64,000 nt of DNA from CAVDRM01 sp963611355 (GTDB lineage: Bacteria; Bacillota; Clostridia; Christensenellales; Aristaeellaceae): positions 1 to 64,000 of the forward strand of contig CAVDRM010000004.1 in the NCBI GenBank assembly GCA_963611355.1. The letters run 5' to 3'. Both the position numbers and the translations under genes were made by a program. Positions within the stretch are counted from its first letter, which is position 1. Each line of letters begins with the position of its first letter. The notes beneath the pieces were generated by a model. That model saw only the letters and a program-made list of their open reading frames with translations. It did no database searches and was not told the origin of the DNA. Shown in pieces: positions 46,044 to 55,983 of the stretch.

Positions 46044-46601
46044 ATGACGCAGAAAGTCATTGACGCCGCTAAGGAAAAAATGGAAAAGACCCGCGAGTTT
46101 TACAAAAAGGATATGCTCTCCCTGCGCGCCGGCCGCGCAAATCCGCAAATCCTTGACAGAATTACGGTGGACTACTACGGCACACAGACGCCGCTCAAGC
46201 AGATGGGCAACGTGATGGCGCCGGAACCCCGTGTTTTGACGATTTCTCTGTGGGACCCCAAGGCCATCCCGCTGGTGGAAAAGGCCATTCAGAAGAGCGA
46301 TCTGGGCATGAACCCGTCCAATGACGGCAAAATCATTCGCCTGATTGTGCCGGAGCTGAACGAGGAGCGCCGCAAGGAGCTGACCAAGGTTGTCCGCAAG
46401 GGCGCGGAGGAGGCGAAGGTCGCCATCCGCAACACCCGCCGCGATGCCATGGAGAACATTAAGAAGCTGAAGAAGGACTCCGCAATCACGGAGGACGACC
46501 AGCGCAAGGCAGAGGATTCTCTCCAGAAGGTCACGGACGCCGCAATCAAGGAAGTGGACAAAATCGCCGCGGACAAGGAAAAGGAGATTATGGAGGTCTG
46601 A
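46044..46601 (+). CDS. frr: Ribosome recycling factor
   Basis: 185 residues from the ATG at 46044, preceded by GGAGGA; an in-frame ATG at 46011 lacks homology. RRF with EF-G splits the post-termination ribosome. Signature elements are LRAGRANPQILDRITVDYYG (about 30-49), PLVEKAIQKSDLGMNPSNDG and VPELNEERRKELTKVV. Usually pyrH and tsf precede frr; here they are absent and a promoter lies directly upstream. It opens the frr-(72 aa)-uppS-cdsA-dxr-rseP-ispG-polC cluster; its stop overlaps the next ATG by one base. Confidence 0.96.
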   Translation: MTQKVIDAAKEKMEKTREFYKKDMLSLRAGRANPQILDRITVDYYGTQTPLKQMGNVMAPEPRVLTISLWDPKAIPLVEKAIQKSDLGMNPSNDGKIIRLIVPELNEERRKELTKVVRKGAEEAKVAIRNTRRDAMENIKKLKKDSAITEDDQRKAEDSLQKVTDAAIKEVDKIAADKEKEIMEV

Positions 46602-46819
46602 TGACAGAAACAAGCCTCATCGGGCTGCCGCTTGCAGAAGCAGCGCGGCGCTTGGACGAAAGCAGGGAGGCGTATCGGGTCGTGTTCACCTGTCCGCCGC
46701 GCAGGGACGAAAAAACGTCCAGCAGTGATAATGGCCGCGAGCCGTTTGTCGTCGCTGTGCGAAACGGGACATTGATTGCGGCCCGATTTCTGATATCCGA
46801 CCCAAGGAGCCGCATATGA
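46601..46819 (+). CDS. Small PASTA-like protein of unknown function between frr and uppS
   Basis: 72 residues. The TGATG junction with frr and the 4-base ATGA overlap with uppS make it coupled on both sides, strong evidence that it is translated. It starts with LIGLPLAEAARRLDESREAYRVVF, then has a charged loop (RRDEKTSSSDNG) and ends with PFVVAVRNGTLIAARFLI; the order of helix, strand and strand resembles a single PASTA repeat (peptidoglycan/beta-lactam-binding type). There is no signal peptide or membrane anchor, so a wall role is not obvious. Family assignment is tentative. Confidence 0.7.
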   Translation: MTETSLIGLPLAEAARRLDESREAYRVVFTCPPRRDEKTSSSDNGREPFVVAVRNGTLIAARFLISDPRSRI

Positions 46820-47529
46820 CCGAACCGACGCTTCCACGCCATGTCGCCATCATCATGGATGGCAACGGCCGGTGGGCAAAGCAGCATAAAATCAGGGTTT
46901 CTTTAGGACACAAGCAGGGCGTGGAGGCGCTTCGCGCCATCATCAGAGAAAGCAGCGACTTGGGACTGGATACGCTTTCGCTCTATGCCTTTTCCACGGA
47001 AAACTGGAAGCGCAGCGAGCAGGAGGTATCGGCTCTGATGGCGCTTCTTTTGGAATACTTTTCATCGGAAATCGACGAGCTGGATGAAAAAAACGTCTGC
47101 ATCCGCATTCTGGGCGATAAGGACGGTCTGCCCGCGCCGCAGCGGGAGTCAGTCCTGCGGGCGGAGGCGCGGACAAAAGATAATACCGGCCTTCATCTGC
47201 TGATTGCCATCAATTACGGCGGGCGGCAGGAAATTGTGCGGGCGGCGAAAATGCTGGCCGCAAGGACGCAGAGCGGCGATATGAAGCCGGAGGACATCAC
47301 GGAAAAAACATTTTCGGATGCCCTGTATACGGCGGGAAGGCCGGATGTGGACCTTTTAATCCGCACCGGCGGCGAGCAGCGGCTCAGCGGCTTTCTGCTG
47401 TACCAGAGCACCTATGCGGAGTTTATGTTTCCGAAAGTTTTATGGCCTGATTTCACCATCGATGATTTTCATGCCGCATTGGATGCCTATGCGAAAAGAG
47501 ACAGGAGATTTGGAGGAAGAAAAGCATGA
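46816..47529 (+). CDS. uppS: Isoprenyl transferase (undecaprenyl diphosphate synthase)
   Basis: 237 residues. The cis-prenyltransferase adds isoprene units to farnesyl diphosphate to make the C55 carrier for cell wall synthesis. The catalytic Asp15 lies in IMDGNGRWAKQ (13-23). Further motifs are LYAFSTENWKRS and, at the C-terminus, DLLIRTGGEQRLSGFLLYQSTYAE. The ATG overlaps the small upstream gene by 4 bases, and its stop overlaps cdsA by 4. Acting at the cytoplasmic membrane. Confidence 0.96.
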   Translation: MTEPTLPRHVAIIMDGNGRWAKQHKIRVSLGHKQGVEALRAIIRESSDLGLDTLSLYAFSTENWKRSEQEVSALMALLLEYFSSEIDELDEKNVCIRILGDKDGLPAPQRESVLRAEARTKDNTGLHLLIAINYGGRQEIVRAAKMLAARTQSGDMKPEDITEKTFSDALYTAGRPDVDLLIRTGGEQRLSGFLLYQSTYAEFMFPKVLWPDFTIDDFHAALDAYAKRDRRFGGRKA

Positions 47530-48332
47530 CGACACGGATTTTGACGGGCGCGGGGCTTTTGGCGGTGCTGGCGTTTGCCGTCATCATGGGGTCATGGGTG
47601 TTTGCCGTGCTGTTCATGGCTGCGCTGTGCATGTGCGTGTACGAGGTCTACCGCGCTCTGAAGGGCGCGGGCAACCGGCCCGTGCAATGGCCGGTCTGGT
47701 TTTGCGTGGTCATCAGCGTGCCGCTGTTCGTGCTGACAAAAAGCGCCGTCCTGCCGCTTTTTCTGAGCGTCTGCGCCTGTTTTTTGGTCTGCACCAATGT
47801 TGTTTTCCGCGGCGAGCCGAAGCTGGATGACCTGATGGCTTCCTGTCTTCCGCTCGTATCTATCCTGATGCCGGGTCTTTGCATGCTGGCCTTTTTGCAG
47901 GCGGACAGCCGACGCATCCAGAGCATGATGATTCTGCTTTCCTTCGGCATTCCGCTGATGGGCGACACCCTGGCCTACTTTATCGGCAGCCGCTACGGGG
48001 TGCATAAGCTCTGCCCCGCCGTCAGCCCGAACAAGACGGTGGAGGGCGCTGCGGCGGGCATGATCGGCAGCATCCTGTTTTCCATCGGCTGCGCCGCCTG
48101 CTTCGGCTTTTCCGGCGCGATTCCCGCCCTGTGGAAATTTCTGATTTTAGGGATTGTCGGCGGCTTTGCCGGAGAAATCGGCGATTTGTTCGCTTCGCTG
48201 GTCAAGCGGCACTGCAAGGTGAAGGACTTCGGAACGCTCTTTCCCGGCCACGGCGGGATGATGGACAGGCTGGACAGCGTATTCTTTTCAACGGTTGTCG
48301 TGTATATTTTTTACTGTCTTGTGAATATTTGA
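47526..48332 (+). CDS. cdsA: Phosphatidate cytidylyltransferase
   Basis: 268 residues with about 7-8 transmembrane helices. It makes CDP-diacylglycerol from phosphatidate and CTP, the branch point of phospholipid synthesis. The C-terminal CDP-diglyceride synthase signature is present in the region SLVKRHCKVKDFGTLFPGHGGMMDRLDS (given in part), with the conserved KD and DR residues. Four-base overlap with uppS and 18-base gap to dxr place it in one operon. Confidence 0.94.
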   Translation: MTTRILTGAGLLAVLAFAVIMGSWVFAVLFMAALCMCVYEVYRALKGAGNRPVQWPVWFCVVISVPLFVLTKSAVLPLFLSVCACFLVCTNVVFRGEPKLDDLMASCLPLVSILMPGLCMLAFLQADSRRIQSMMILLSFGIPLMGDTLAYFIGSRYGVHKLCPAVSPNKTVEGAAAGMIGSILFSIGCAACFGFSGAIPALWKFLILGIVGGFAGEIGDLFASLVKRHCKVKDFGTLFPGHGGMMDRLDSVFFSTVVVYIFYCLVNI

Positions 48333-48350
48333 CCGTTTCGGAGGCGCGAG

Positions 48351-49505
48351 ATGCGAAAAATTGCCATTCTGGGCAGCACGGGCTCTATTGGACGGCAGGC
48401 GCTGGATGAAATTCGCCGTCATCGGGAACGGTTTCAGGTGGCCGCGCTTTCTGCTCACAGGAACGCGGCGCTTTTATTTGAGCAGATTCGGGAATTTCAT
48501 GCGCCTGCCGCTGTTTTGACGGGCGCGGAGCTTCCGCCTGTTCCGCACGACCTGTCCTTCTGCCGGTTTTATCGGCAGGACGAGCTGGAAAAAATGGCGG
48601 AGGAGTGCGATGCGGACGATGCACTCATTGCCGTGGTCGGCGTGGCAGGACTCGGCGCGACCTTGGCGGCTCGCGCCAAGGGGAAGCGCATCCTGCTGGC
48701 CAATAAGGAAACGCTGGTGGCCGGCGGCGCGCTGGTCATGGCCGCCTGCCCCGATGAAAACGGTGTGCCGTCGCTTCTGCCGGTGGACAGCGAGCACAGC
48801 GCTGTTTTTCAATGCCTTCGTGGGGCAGAGGGCAACAGGCTTGCTAAAATTTTTCTGACGGCCTCCGGCGGCCCGTTCAGAACGTGGACGAAGGAACAGA
48901 TGGAACGGGCGACCAAGGCGCAGGCGCTTTGCCATCCGACGTGGAGCATGGGCAGTAAGATAACCGTTGATTCGGCCTCCATGTTCAACAAGGCGCTGGA
49001 AATTATCGAGGCAAAATGGCTGTTCAATGTTGAGCCGGAGCAGATAGAGGTGGTCGTTCATCCGCAGAGCATTGTCCATTCCATGGTCGCCTTTGAGGAC
49101 GGGGCGGTGTTGGCGCAGCTGGGCGTTCCTGATATGCGCGTGCCGATTTTGTATGCGATGACCTTTCCGGAACGCATTCCGAGCGCTGTCGGCACGCCGG
49201 ATTTCGCGGTCTTGGGGACGTTGACCTTTGAAAAGGGCGACCCCGACCGTTTTCCGGCGCTTCGTCTGGCATATGAAGCGCTGCATGCGGGCGGCGCGGC
49301 CTGCTGTATCCTGAATGCAGCCAACGAGGTGGCAGCGGAGGCGTTTTTGAACGACAAAATCCCCTTCGGCGCGATTGCACGCACCGTGCGAGAAACGCTG
49401 GAGAGGGTCGGGCATCTGCCGCTGGCCTGCCTAGCGGATGTTTACGCGGCTGATGAGCGGGCAAGAAGGACGGCTCTTGATTATTTATCGGAGGAAAAAT
49501 TTTGA
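48351..49505 (+). CDS. dxr: 1-deoxy-D-xylulose 5-phosphate reductoisomerase
   Basis: 384 residues. DXR converts DXP into 2-C-methylerythritol 4-phosphate with NADPH and a divalent metal, the first committed step of the MEP isoprenoid pathway and the target of fosmidomycin. The NADPH loop is GSTGSIG (8-14). The metal and substrate motifs are LPVDSEHSAVFQCLRG and LTASGGPFR. Further support comes from HPTWSMGSKITVDSASMFNK. The stop shares its last base with the rseP start codon. ispG of the same pathway lies two genes downstream. Confidence 0.96.
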   Translation: MRKIAILGSTGSIGRQALDEIRRHRERFQVAALSAHRNAALLFEQIREFHAPAAVLTGAELPPVPHDLSFCRFYRQDELEKMAEECDADDALIAVVGVAGLGATLAARAKGKRILLANKETLVAGGALVMAACPDENGVPSLLPVDSEHSAVFQCLRGAEGNRLAKIFLTASGGPFRTWTKEQMERATKAQALCHPTWSMGSKITVDSASMFNKALEIIEAKWLFNVEPEQIEVVVHPQSIVHSMVAFEDGAVLAQLGVPDMRVPILYAMTFPERIPSAVGTPDFAVLGTLTFEKGDPDRFPALRLAYEALHAGGAACCILNAANEVAAEAFLNDKIPFGAIARTVRETLERVGHLPLACLADVYAADERARRTALDYLSEEKF

Positions 49506-50590
49506 TGACGATTTTATATGTGCTGGCTGCGCTGCTTATGCTGGGCGTCATGGTGATGGTGCATGAGGCGGGGCACTTCTTTGCCGCGCGGCTGACGGGC
49601 ATTCCCGTCAAGGAATTCGCCATCGGCTTTGGCCCGAAGCTGTTTTTGCGCAAGAGCAAAAAGCACGAGACGGATATTTCCCTGCGCCTGATTCCCGCGG
49701 GCGGCTTCTGCGCCTTTTACGGAGAGGACGATGTTGAGGGCAAAGAAACCAAAGACCCCCGCGCACTTCAGAATTACAGCGTCTGGAAGCGGATGCTGAC
49801 CATCATCATGGGGCCTGCCATGAACCTTATCATGGCCTTTGTCGTGTGCATGGCCTTTTACGCCTGCACGGGTGTGACCGACGTGACCTACGGCGACAGG
49901 GCGGAAATTGTGGAAATTTTCGCAGGCAGTCCTGCGGAGACGGCCGGCCTCCAAACGGGAGACATCATTGTGAGCATCAACGGCGAGGACGCAAGCGGCG
50001 TAAACGAGCAGGGACAGACCACCCGCGTAGGCGAGCTTATCGCCGAGCAGGGAAAAGACGGCGAAGCGCTTGAGTTCATCGTTCTGCGCGGCGGGGAGCG
50101 GGTGACGCTTTCCGTCACCCCGAATGCAGAGGGGAAAATCGGCATCAGCATGGTGCCGGAGGAGCTTGAGCGGAAAACGGTGTATCTGTCCCTCGGTCGG
50201 CTTTTTGAAGCGTCCTTTGACGAATGCACCTATCTGGGCGGGCTGATTTTTTCGTCCCTGCGCGACCTTGTGTTCGGCAGGGCGGGCGTAGACCAGCTTT
50301 CGGGACCAGTGGGCGTGGTGCAGACCGTGGCGCAGCAGACGCAGGCATACGGCATCACGGCGTATATTTCGCTGCTCATTTTTATCTCGGTCAACCTGGG
50401 CATCGTCAACCTTCTGCCCATCCCCGGCTTGGACGGCAGCCGTGTCGTTTTTCTGCTGATTGAGGCCGTCTGCCGCAAGCCCGTGCCGCAGAAAATTGAG
50501 GCATACATTCATTTGGCGGGCTTTTTCGTGCTTATCCTCCTGTTTATTGTTTTAACGTGGCAGGACATCGGCAGAATATTCGGCTTTTAA
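49505..50590 (+). CDS. rseP: Site-2 protease RseP (RasP)
   Basis: 361 residues from the ATG at 49505. An intramembrane zinc metalloprotease that cleaves anti-sigma factors and remnant signal peptides. The HExxH site is HEAGH (20-24); a PDZ domain follows at about 120-200 (AGLQTGDIIVSINGEDASG). The second metal-binding motif NLLPIPGLDGSR lies in the last third, then two transmembrane helices. The dxr-rseP order is conserved in Firmicutes. The 5' end overlaps dxr by one base. Confidence 0.95.
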   Translation: MTILYVLAALLMLGVMVMVHEAGHFFAARLTGIPVKEFAIGFGPKLFLRKSKKHETDISLRLIPAGGFCAFYGEDDVEGKETKDPRALQNYSVWKRMLTIIMGPAMNLIMAFVVCMAFYACTGVTDVTYGDRAEIVEIFAGSPAETAGLQTGDIIVSINGEDASGVNEQGQTTRVGELIAEQGKDGEALEFIVLRGGERVTLSVTPNAEGKIGISMVPEELERKTVYLSLGRLFEASFDECTYLGGLIFSSLRDLVFGRAGVDQLSGPVGVVQTVAQQTQAYGITAYISLLIFISVNLGIVNLLPIPGLDGSRVVFLLIEAVCRKPVPQKIEAYIHLAGFFVLILLFIVLTWQDIGRIFGF

Positions 50591-50603
50591 AGGAAAGACA
50601 GCC

Positions 50604-51653
50604 ATGAAAAGACAGGTGCTTGCGGGAAAGCTGAAAATCGGCGGCGGAGCGCCCGTTTCCGTGCAGTCCATGACAAACACGGATACGCAGGATGCGGCCG
50701 CCACCTTACAACAAATCGCTGATTTGGCTCGCGCCGGCTGCGACCTTGTGCGCGTGTCGGTCTATGACGAGGCGTGCGTCCGTGCGGTGCGCGAGCTTGC
50801 GGACAAAAGCCCCGTGCCGCTGTGCGCGGACATTCATTTTGACCATCGGCTGGCCATCGGCGCGGTGGAAAACGGCATTCAGAAGCTGCGCATCAATCCG
50901 GGCAATATCGGCTCGACGGAAAATGTGCGCAAGGTTGCTGACTGCGCAAAAATGCATCATGTCCCCATCCGCATCGGCGTAAACGCCGGCTCTCTTGAAA
51001 AGGACATTTTGGCGCGGGACGGCGGCGCGACGGCCAAGGGCATGTGCGACAGCGCGCTTCGCCATGTGCGGATGCTTGAAAAGGCGGGCTTTGAGGACAT
51101 CGTGCTGTCCTTAAAGGCCAGCGATGTGCGCATGACGGTGGACGCCTACCGCATGATGAACAGGCTCTGCGGATATCCGCTTCATGTGGGGGTCACGGAG
51201 GCGGGCTTGCCGGGCACGGGCACGGTGAAATCGGCCATCGGCATCGGCGCGCTCCTCTTGGACGGCATCGGAGATACCATCCGCGCTTCCTTAACGGGCG
51301 ACCCTGTCCGTGAGCCGAAGGCAGCGCTGGAAATCCTGCGGGCACTGGGCTTGAGAGGCGGCATTCGCTTTACATCCTGCCCGACCTGCGGACGGACGCA
51401 GATAGATGTGGAGGGTATCGCCAAACGGCTGGAGGAGGAATTTGCCTCCGCCTCGTGTGATTTATCCGTGGCCGTGATGGGCTGTGTGGTCAACGGGCCG
51501 GGCGAGGCAAGGGACAAGGACATCGCCCTGTGCGGCGGCAGGGACTGCGGCGCTTTGTATGTGCGCGGGCAGTTCGTGCGCCGCTTGGAGGGAAACCTTG
51601 CGGATGAAATGGTTCGTGCGGTGAAGGAATGGATTGAGCATGACAAAAACTGA
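50604..51653 (+). CDS. ispG: 4-hydroxy-3-methylbut-2-en-1-yl diphosphate synthase
   Basis: 349 residues. IspG (GcpE) reductively opens MEcPP to HMBPP in the MEP pathway, using a 4Fe-4S cluster. The cluster Cys259, Cys262 and Cys294 are in TSCPTCGRT and GCVVNGPGEA. Other segments are SVQSMTNTDTQD (14-25), RINPGNIGS and SLKASDVRMTV. Together with dxr, most of the pathway output is coupled here to uppS and cdsA. Its 3' end overlaps polC by 14 bases. Confidence 0.96.
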   Translation: MKRQVLAGKLKIGGGAPVSVQSMTNTDTQDAAATLQQIADLARAGCDLVRVSVYDEACVRAVRELADKSPVPLCADIHFDHRLAIGAVENGIQKLRINPGNIGSTENVRKVADCAKMHHVPIRIGVNAGSLEKDILARDGGATAKGMCDSALRHVRMLEKAGFEDIVLSLKASDVRMTVDAYRMMNRLCGYPLHVGVTEAGLPGTGTVKSAIGIGALLLDGIGDTIRASLTGDPVREPKAALEILRALGLRGGIRFTSCPTCGRTQIDVEGIAKRLEEEFASASCDLSVAVMGCVVNGPGEARDKDIALCGGRDCGALYVRGQFVRRLEGNLADEMVRAVKEWIEHDKN

Positions 51654-54600
51654 GCTGCTGGACAAAATCATGCGGGCGCTCCCCGAAACACAGGACAAGC
51701 TCCGCATTGAGAATGTTCATTACTGGAAGAGCAGAAATTGGGCACAGATATCCTTTCTCTCGGATGTTCTGGTTGAGCAGGAGGGTTTTTGGACGATAAA
51801 AAAGGTCGTGTCGGACGCATTTCCCGGCATGCGCATTTCCGTGCGCGTGGCCTCTCCGTCCCTCCAAAATGATTTTATGGAAAGCCCTGCGCGGTTCTCA
51901 AAGCCCGTTGATGATTTTCTGCGCCGCGAATATCCCTCTGTTGCCGCGTGGCAGAGTGCCATGCGCTGGGAAAATGTGAACGGCCGCGTGACGCTGCAAA
52001 TGCCGGATGCCTTTGCCGCCGCCTATCTGAATGAGCATGGGGCGCGGGAAAAGCTGCAGCAGGCCATTTACGATGTGTTCCGTTTGGAAACGGATGTGGC
52101 CATCGCCGTGCGCGGGGATGCGGAGGCGATCTTGAAAGAGGAAATAAGGGAGCGCGAAAACGAGGAAAAGCTGGCGGCTGCCCGTGCCGAGCGAATGCGC
52201 GAGGAGGAGCGGAAGAAGGCCGATAAGCCTGAGAAGCCCAAGCCTGAGCATCCTGAACGCATCAAGGGACGCTCCATTGCCGAGCCGCCGGTCTCCATTC
52301 GGGAAATCACCTCGGATACGGGGCTGGTCGTGGTGCGCGGCAAGGTGCTGTCCGCGGAAACAAAGGAAATTTCCGGCGGCGAGGCCGTCCTTCTGTCCTT
52401 CGCCGTGACGGATTTTACCGGCTCTATCAAGTGCAAGGCGTTCCTGTACTACCGTGCGCGGAATCCGCGAAAGGAAGAAAAGGAAGCGCCGCCGCCCATT
52501 ACGCCGGAGGAAAAGGCGGCTGTGGACGATGTTATCAGGCAGATAAAGCCCGATATGGGCGTGCTGGTGCGCGGAAACAGTCAATACGATAATTTTTCAC
52601 ATGAAACGGTTATCATGGTGCGCGATATCACCCGCGTGGAGCTGCCCGTCCGCACGGACGATGCCGAAGAAAAGCGCATCGAGCTGCATATGCACACGCA
52701 GATGAGCAATATGGATGCCGTGACAAGCGCCGGAACGCTGATTGCCCGCGCAGCAAAGTGGGGGCATGAGGCGGTTGCCATTACGGATCACGGCGTTGTG
52801 CAGGCGTATCCCGAAGCGTTTGCGGCGGCGAAAAAGAACAACATCAAGCTCATTCCGGGCGTGGAGGGCTATCTGACGGACGATGAGCAGATTGTGGAGG
52901 ACGCGGACGAGCGGGATATCGACGACCCAATCGTCGTGCTGGACTTTGAAACGACGGGTCTGAACACGCAGAAGGACCGCATGATTGAAATCGGCGCGGT
53001 CAAGCTGGCGCACGGACAGGTTGTCGATTCCTTCGGGATGTTCATCAACCCCGGCCGCCCGCTGCCGGCCAAAATTACGGAAATTACCCATATTACCGAC
53101 CAGATGCTGCGGGATGCGCCCTCTGCGGCAGAGGCACTGCCGCCGCTGATGGAGTTTATCGGCGGCTGCACGATTGCCGCGCACAATGCCCGCTTCGACT
53201 GCGCGATTTTGAGAAACGAGCTGGCGCGTGTCGGAAAGACCTACCACTGTCCGCAGCTGGATACTTTGACCTTTGCCAGAAAACTGTATCCGGAATTAAA
53301 GTCGCACCGCTTGGGCGCTGTGTGCAAGCGCCTGTCCGTGTCCCTGAAGGACGCGCACCGCGCCGTCAATGACGCGGCGGCCACGGCGCAGTGCCTGTCC
53401 AGAATGCTGGAGGAGGCGCAGAAGCGCGGCGCGAAAACGCTGGCGGATTTGAATGAGCTGTCCCACACCTATACCTTGGGCAACAGCACGCACATCATCC
53501 TGCTGGCGCGGACGCAAAAGGGCCTTGAAAACATCAATCATATCGTGTCCGAGGGACACCTGAACTATTTCAGAAAAAAGCCGCATATTCCCCGCGCAGT
53601 CCTGCAAAAGTACAGGGAGGGCATCATCGTCGGCTCGGCCTGCATCGAGGGTGAGCTGATGCAGGCCATCGTTGCGGGGGAAAGCGACGATAAGCTCAAG
53701 AAAATCGCCCGCTTCTATGATTATCTTGAAATCCAGCCCATCGGCAACAACAAATTCATGCTCCGTGAGGGCATGGCGGACAGCGACGAGGACTTGCGCA
53801 GCTTAAACCGCAAGGTCGTTTGGCTGGGCGAGCAGCTTGGCCTGCCGGTCGCGGCCACGGGCGACGTCCACTTTATGGACCCTGAAGACGCCGTTTTCCG
53901 CGCCATTTTGCAGGCCGGACAGGGCTTCAAGGACTGCGATGAGCAGCCGCCGCTCTATTTCAAAACCACGAAGGAAATGCTGGAGGAGTTTTCCTATCTG
54001 GGGAGGGATAAGGCACACGAGGTCGTTATTGACGTGCCGAAAAGAATCGCCGGCAAGGTGGAAAAAATGTTCTGGCACGTTGACCATCCGGAAGGCAAAG
54101 AGACTTTCTCTCCCTTCTGGCCGGACGCAGCGCATGACATTGAGACCATGAGCTGGCAGACGGCACATGAATTGTACGGCGATGAGCTGCCGGACATCAT
54201 CGTCAAGCGTCTTGAAAAGGAGCTGCATTCCATCATCGGCTACGGCTACGCAACGCTGTACTCCATTGCCAACAAATTAGTCCAGAAATCTCTGAAGGAC
54301 GGCTATCTGGTCGGCAGCCGCGGCAGTGTCGGCTCATCCTTTGTCGCCTGCATGAGCGGCATCACGGAGGTCAATGCGCTTCCGCCGCACTATCGTTGCG
54401 CGCACTGCCGCAAAGCGTATTTCGATGTGCCGAAGCAATACACGGTCGGCGTTGATCTGCCGGACAAGAACTGCCCAGATTGCGGTCGGCCGATGCGCAA
54501 GGAGGGCTATGACATTCCCTTTGAGGTGTTCTTGGGCTTTAAGGGCGACAAGGTGCCCGATATTGACCTGAACTTCTCCGGCGAATACCAGCCCCGCGCT

Positions 54601-55983
54601 CATGCCTACATCGAGGAGCTGTTCGGCAAGGGCTCTGTGTTCCGTGCCGGCACCATCGGCACATTGGCGGAAAAGACCGCTTATGGTTATGTGCTTAAAT
54701 ATCTGGAGGAGCGCGGCCTGACGGCATCGGAGGCCGAAAAGGAGCGTCTGGTTGCCGGCTGCGTGGGCGTTAAGCGCACCACGGGGCAGCACCCCGGCGG
54801 CATCGTCGTTCTGCCAAAGGGCTACGACATCTGCCAGTTCACTGCCATTCAGCATCCGGCGGACGATTTGGACTGCGGCATCATCACCACGCATTTTGAC
54901 TTTAACTCCATGCATGACGTGCTGGTCAAGCTCGACTGCCTCGGCCATGATGACCCAACCATGATGCATATGCTGGAGGAGCTGACGGGCGTCAACTTCC
55001 GCGATATTCCGCTGGATGACAAGAAGGTCATGAGCCTGTTCCAAAGCCCGAAAGCGCTGGGTGTCACGCGGGAGGAAATCGGCTGCACGACCGGCACATT
55101 CGGTGTGCCGGAATTCGGCACGGCATTCGTGCGCGGCATGCTGGATGAGACGCATCCAACGACGATGGAGGAGCTGATTCGTATTTCCGGCCTGTCGCAC
55201 GGCACGGATGTGTGGCTGGGCAATGCTCGCGACCTCATCATGAATGGCATTGCACCCCTGAAGGAGTGCATCTGCACACGCGACGATATCATGAACGCAC
55301 TTATCGGCTACGGCGTCGAAAGCAAGATGGCGTTTACCACCATGGAAAGCGTCCGCAAGGGCAAGGGTCTGAAACCGGAAATGGAAGAGGCGATGCACGA
55401 GCATAACGTGCCGCAGTGGTTTATCGACAGCTGCAAGAAGATTAAATATATGTTCCCCAAGGGACATGCCGTGGCCTATGTTACGATGGCGTTGCGTGTG
55501 GCATGGTATAAGGTTTATTACCCGCAGGCGTACTATGCAGCCTACTTTACCATCCGCGGCAAAGGCTTTGATGCCTGCACCATGCTTCTGCCCATCGATC
55601 AGCTCAGGATGCGGCTCAGCGAGTTCTACCGCTTGGACGAGGAGAAAAAGCTCTCCGACAAGGAGGAGAACGAAATCACCGCAATGGAAATGGTGCTGGA
55701 AATGATGGCGCGCGGCTTTTGCTTCCTGCCGGCCGACCTGTACAAGAGCGATATCGTCTGCTTCGTTCCTGAGGGCGAAAAGGGACTGCGCGTTCCCTTC
55801 ATATCCTTGGGCGGCCTCGGTAAAAGTGCGGCGGAAAGCATCGTGGCCGAGCGAAGCACGCCGTTTATTTCCGTGGAGGATCTGAAAAACCGCGCCAAGG
55901 TATCCAGCGCCGTCGTGGAGCTTCTGCGCGAGCACGGATGCCTGAATAACCTGAGCGAAACCAGCCAAGTAACGCTGTTCTGA
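51640..55983 (+). CDS. polC: DNA polymerase III subunit alpha, Gram-positive type (PolC)
   Basis: 1447 residues from the ATG at 51640, within the end of ispG. PolC is the replicative polymerase with its own proofreading exonuclease. Domains in order: N-terminal region, OB-fold (about 230-325), PHP domain (HMHTQMSNMDAV near 350) interrupted by a DEDDh exonuclease (DFETTG at 435-440, continuing to HRAVNDAAATAQ), then the C-family polymerase core with LVGSRGSVGSSFVACM and PDIDLNF (catalytic Asp residues), and the zinc-finger-like cysteine cluster CAHCRKAYF. The C-terminus has a helix-hairpin-helix region. Diagnostic for Firmicutes. Confidence 0.97.
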   Translation: MTKTELLDKIMRALPETQDKLRIENVHYWKSRNWAQISFLSDVLVEQEGFWTIKKVVSDAFPGMRISVRVASPSLQNDFMESPARFSKPVDDFLRREYPSVAAWQSAMRWENVNGRVTLQMPDAFAAAYLNEHGAREKLQQAIYDVFRLETDVAIAVRGDAEAILKEEIRERENEEKLAAARAERMREEERKKADKPEKPKPEHPERIKGRSIAEPPVSIREITSDTGLVVVRGKVLSAETKEISGGEAVLLSFAVTDFTGSIKCKAFLYYRARNPRKEEKEAPPPITPEEKAAVDDVIRQIKPDMGVLVRGNSQYDNFSHETVIMVRDITRVELPVRTDDAEEKRIELHMHTQMSNMDAVTSAGTLIARAAKWGHEAVAITDHGVVQAYPEAFAAAKKNNIKLIPGVEGYLTDDEQIVEDADERDIDDPIVVLDFETTGLNTQKDRMIEIGAVKLAHGQVVDSFGMFINPGRPLPAKITEITHITDQMLRDAPSAAEALPPLMEFIGGCTIAAHNARFDCAILRNELARVGKTYHCPQLDTLTFARKLYPELKSHRLGAVCKRLSVSLKDAHRAVNDAAATAQCLSRMLEEAQKRGAKTLADLNELSHTYTLGNSTHIILLARTQKGLENINHIVSEGHLNYFRKKPHIPRAVLQKYREGIIVGSACIEGELMQAIVAGESDDKLKKIARFYDYLEIQPIGNNKFMLREGMADSDEDLRSLNRKVVWLGEQLGLPVAATGDVHFMDPEDAVFRAILQAGQGFKDCDEQPPLYFKTTKEMLEEFSYLGRDKAHEVVIDVPKRIAGKVEKMFWHVDHPEGKETFSPFWPDAAHDIETMSWQTAHELYGDELPDIIVKRLEKELHSIIGYGYATLYSIANKLVQKSLKDGYLVGSRGSVGSSFVACMSGITEVNALPPHYRCAHCRKAYFDVPKQYTVGVDLPDKNCPDCGRPMRKEGYDIPFEVFLGFKGDKVPDIDLNFSGEYQPRAHAYIEELFGKGSVFRAGTIGTLAEKTAYGYVLKYLEERGLTASEAEKERLVAGCVGVKRTTGQHPGGIVVLPKGYDICQFTAIQHPADDLDCGIITTHFDFNSMHDVLVKLDCLGHDDPTMMHMLEELTGVNFRDIPLDDKKVMSLFQSPKALGVTREEIGCTTGTFGVPEFGTAFVRGMLDETHPTTMEELIRISGLSHGTDVWLGNARDLIMNGIAPLKECICTRDDIMNALIGYGVESKMAFTTMESVRKGKGLKPEMEEAMHEHNVPQWFIDSCKKIKYMFPKGHAVAYVTMALRVAWYKVYYPQAYYAAYFTIRGKGFDACTMLLPIDQLRMRLSEFYRLDEEKKLSDKEENEITAMEMVLEMMARGFCFLPADLYKSDIVCFVPEGEKGLRVPFISLGGLGKSAAESIVAERSTPFISVEDLKNRAKVSSAVVELLREHGCLNNLSETSQVTLF

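Noticed and set aside
54334..55968. A minus-strand open frame opposite polC
   Set aside because: It is antisense to the polymerase core with no supported start or family match.
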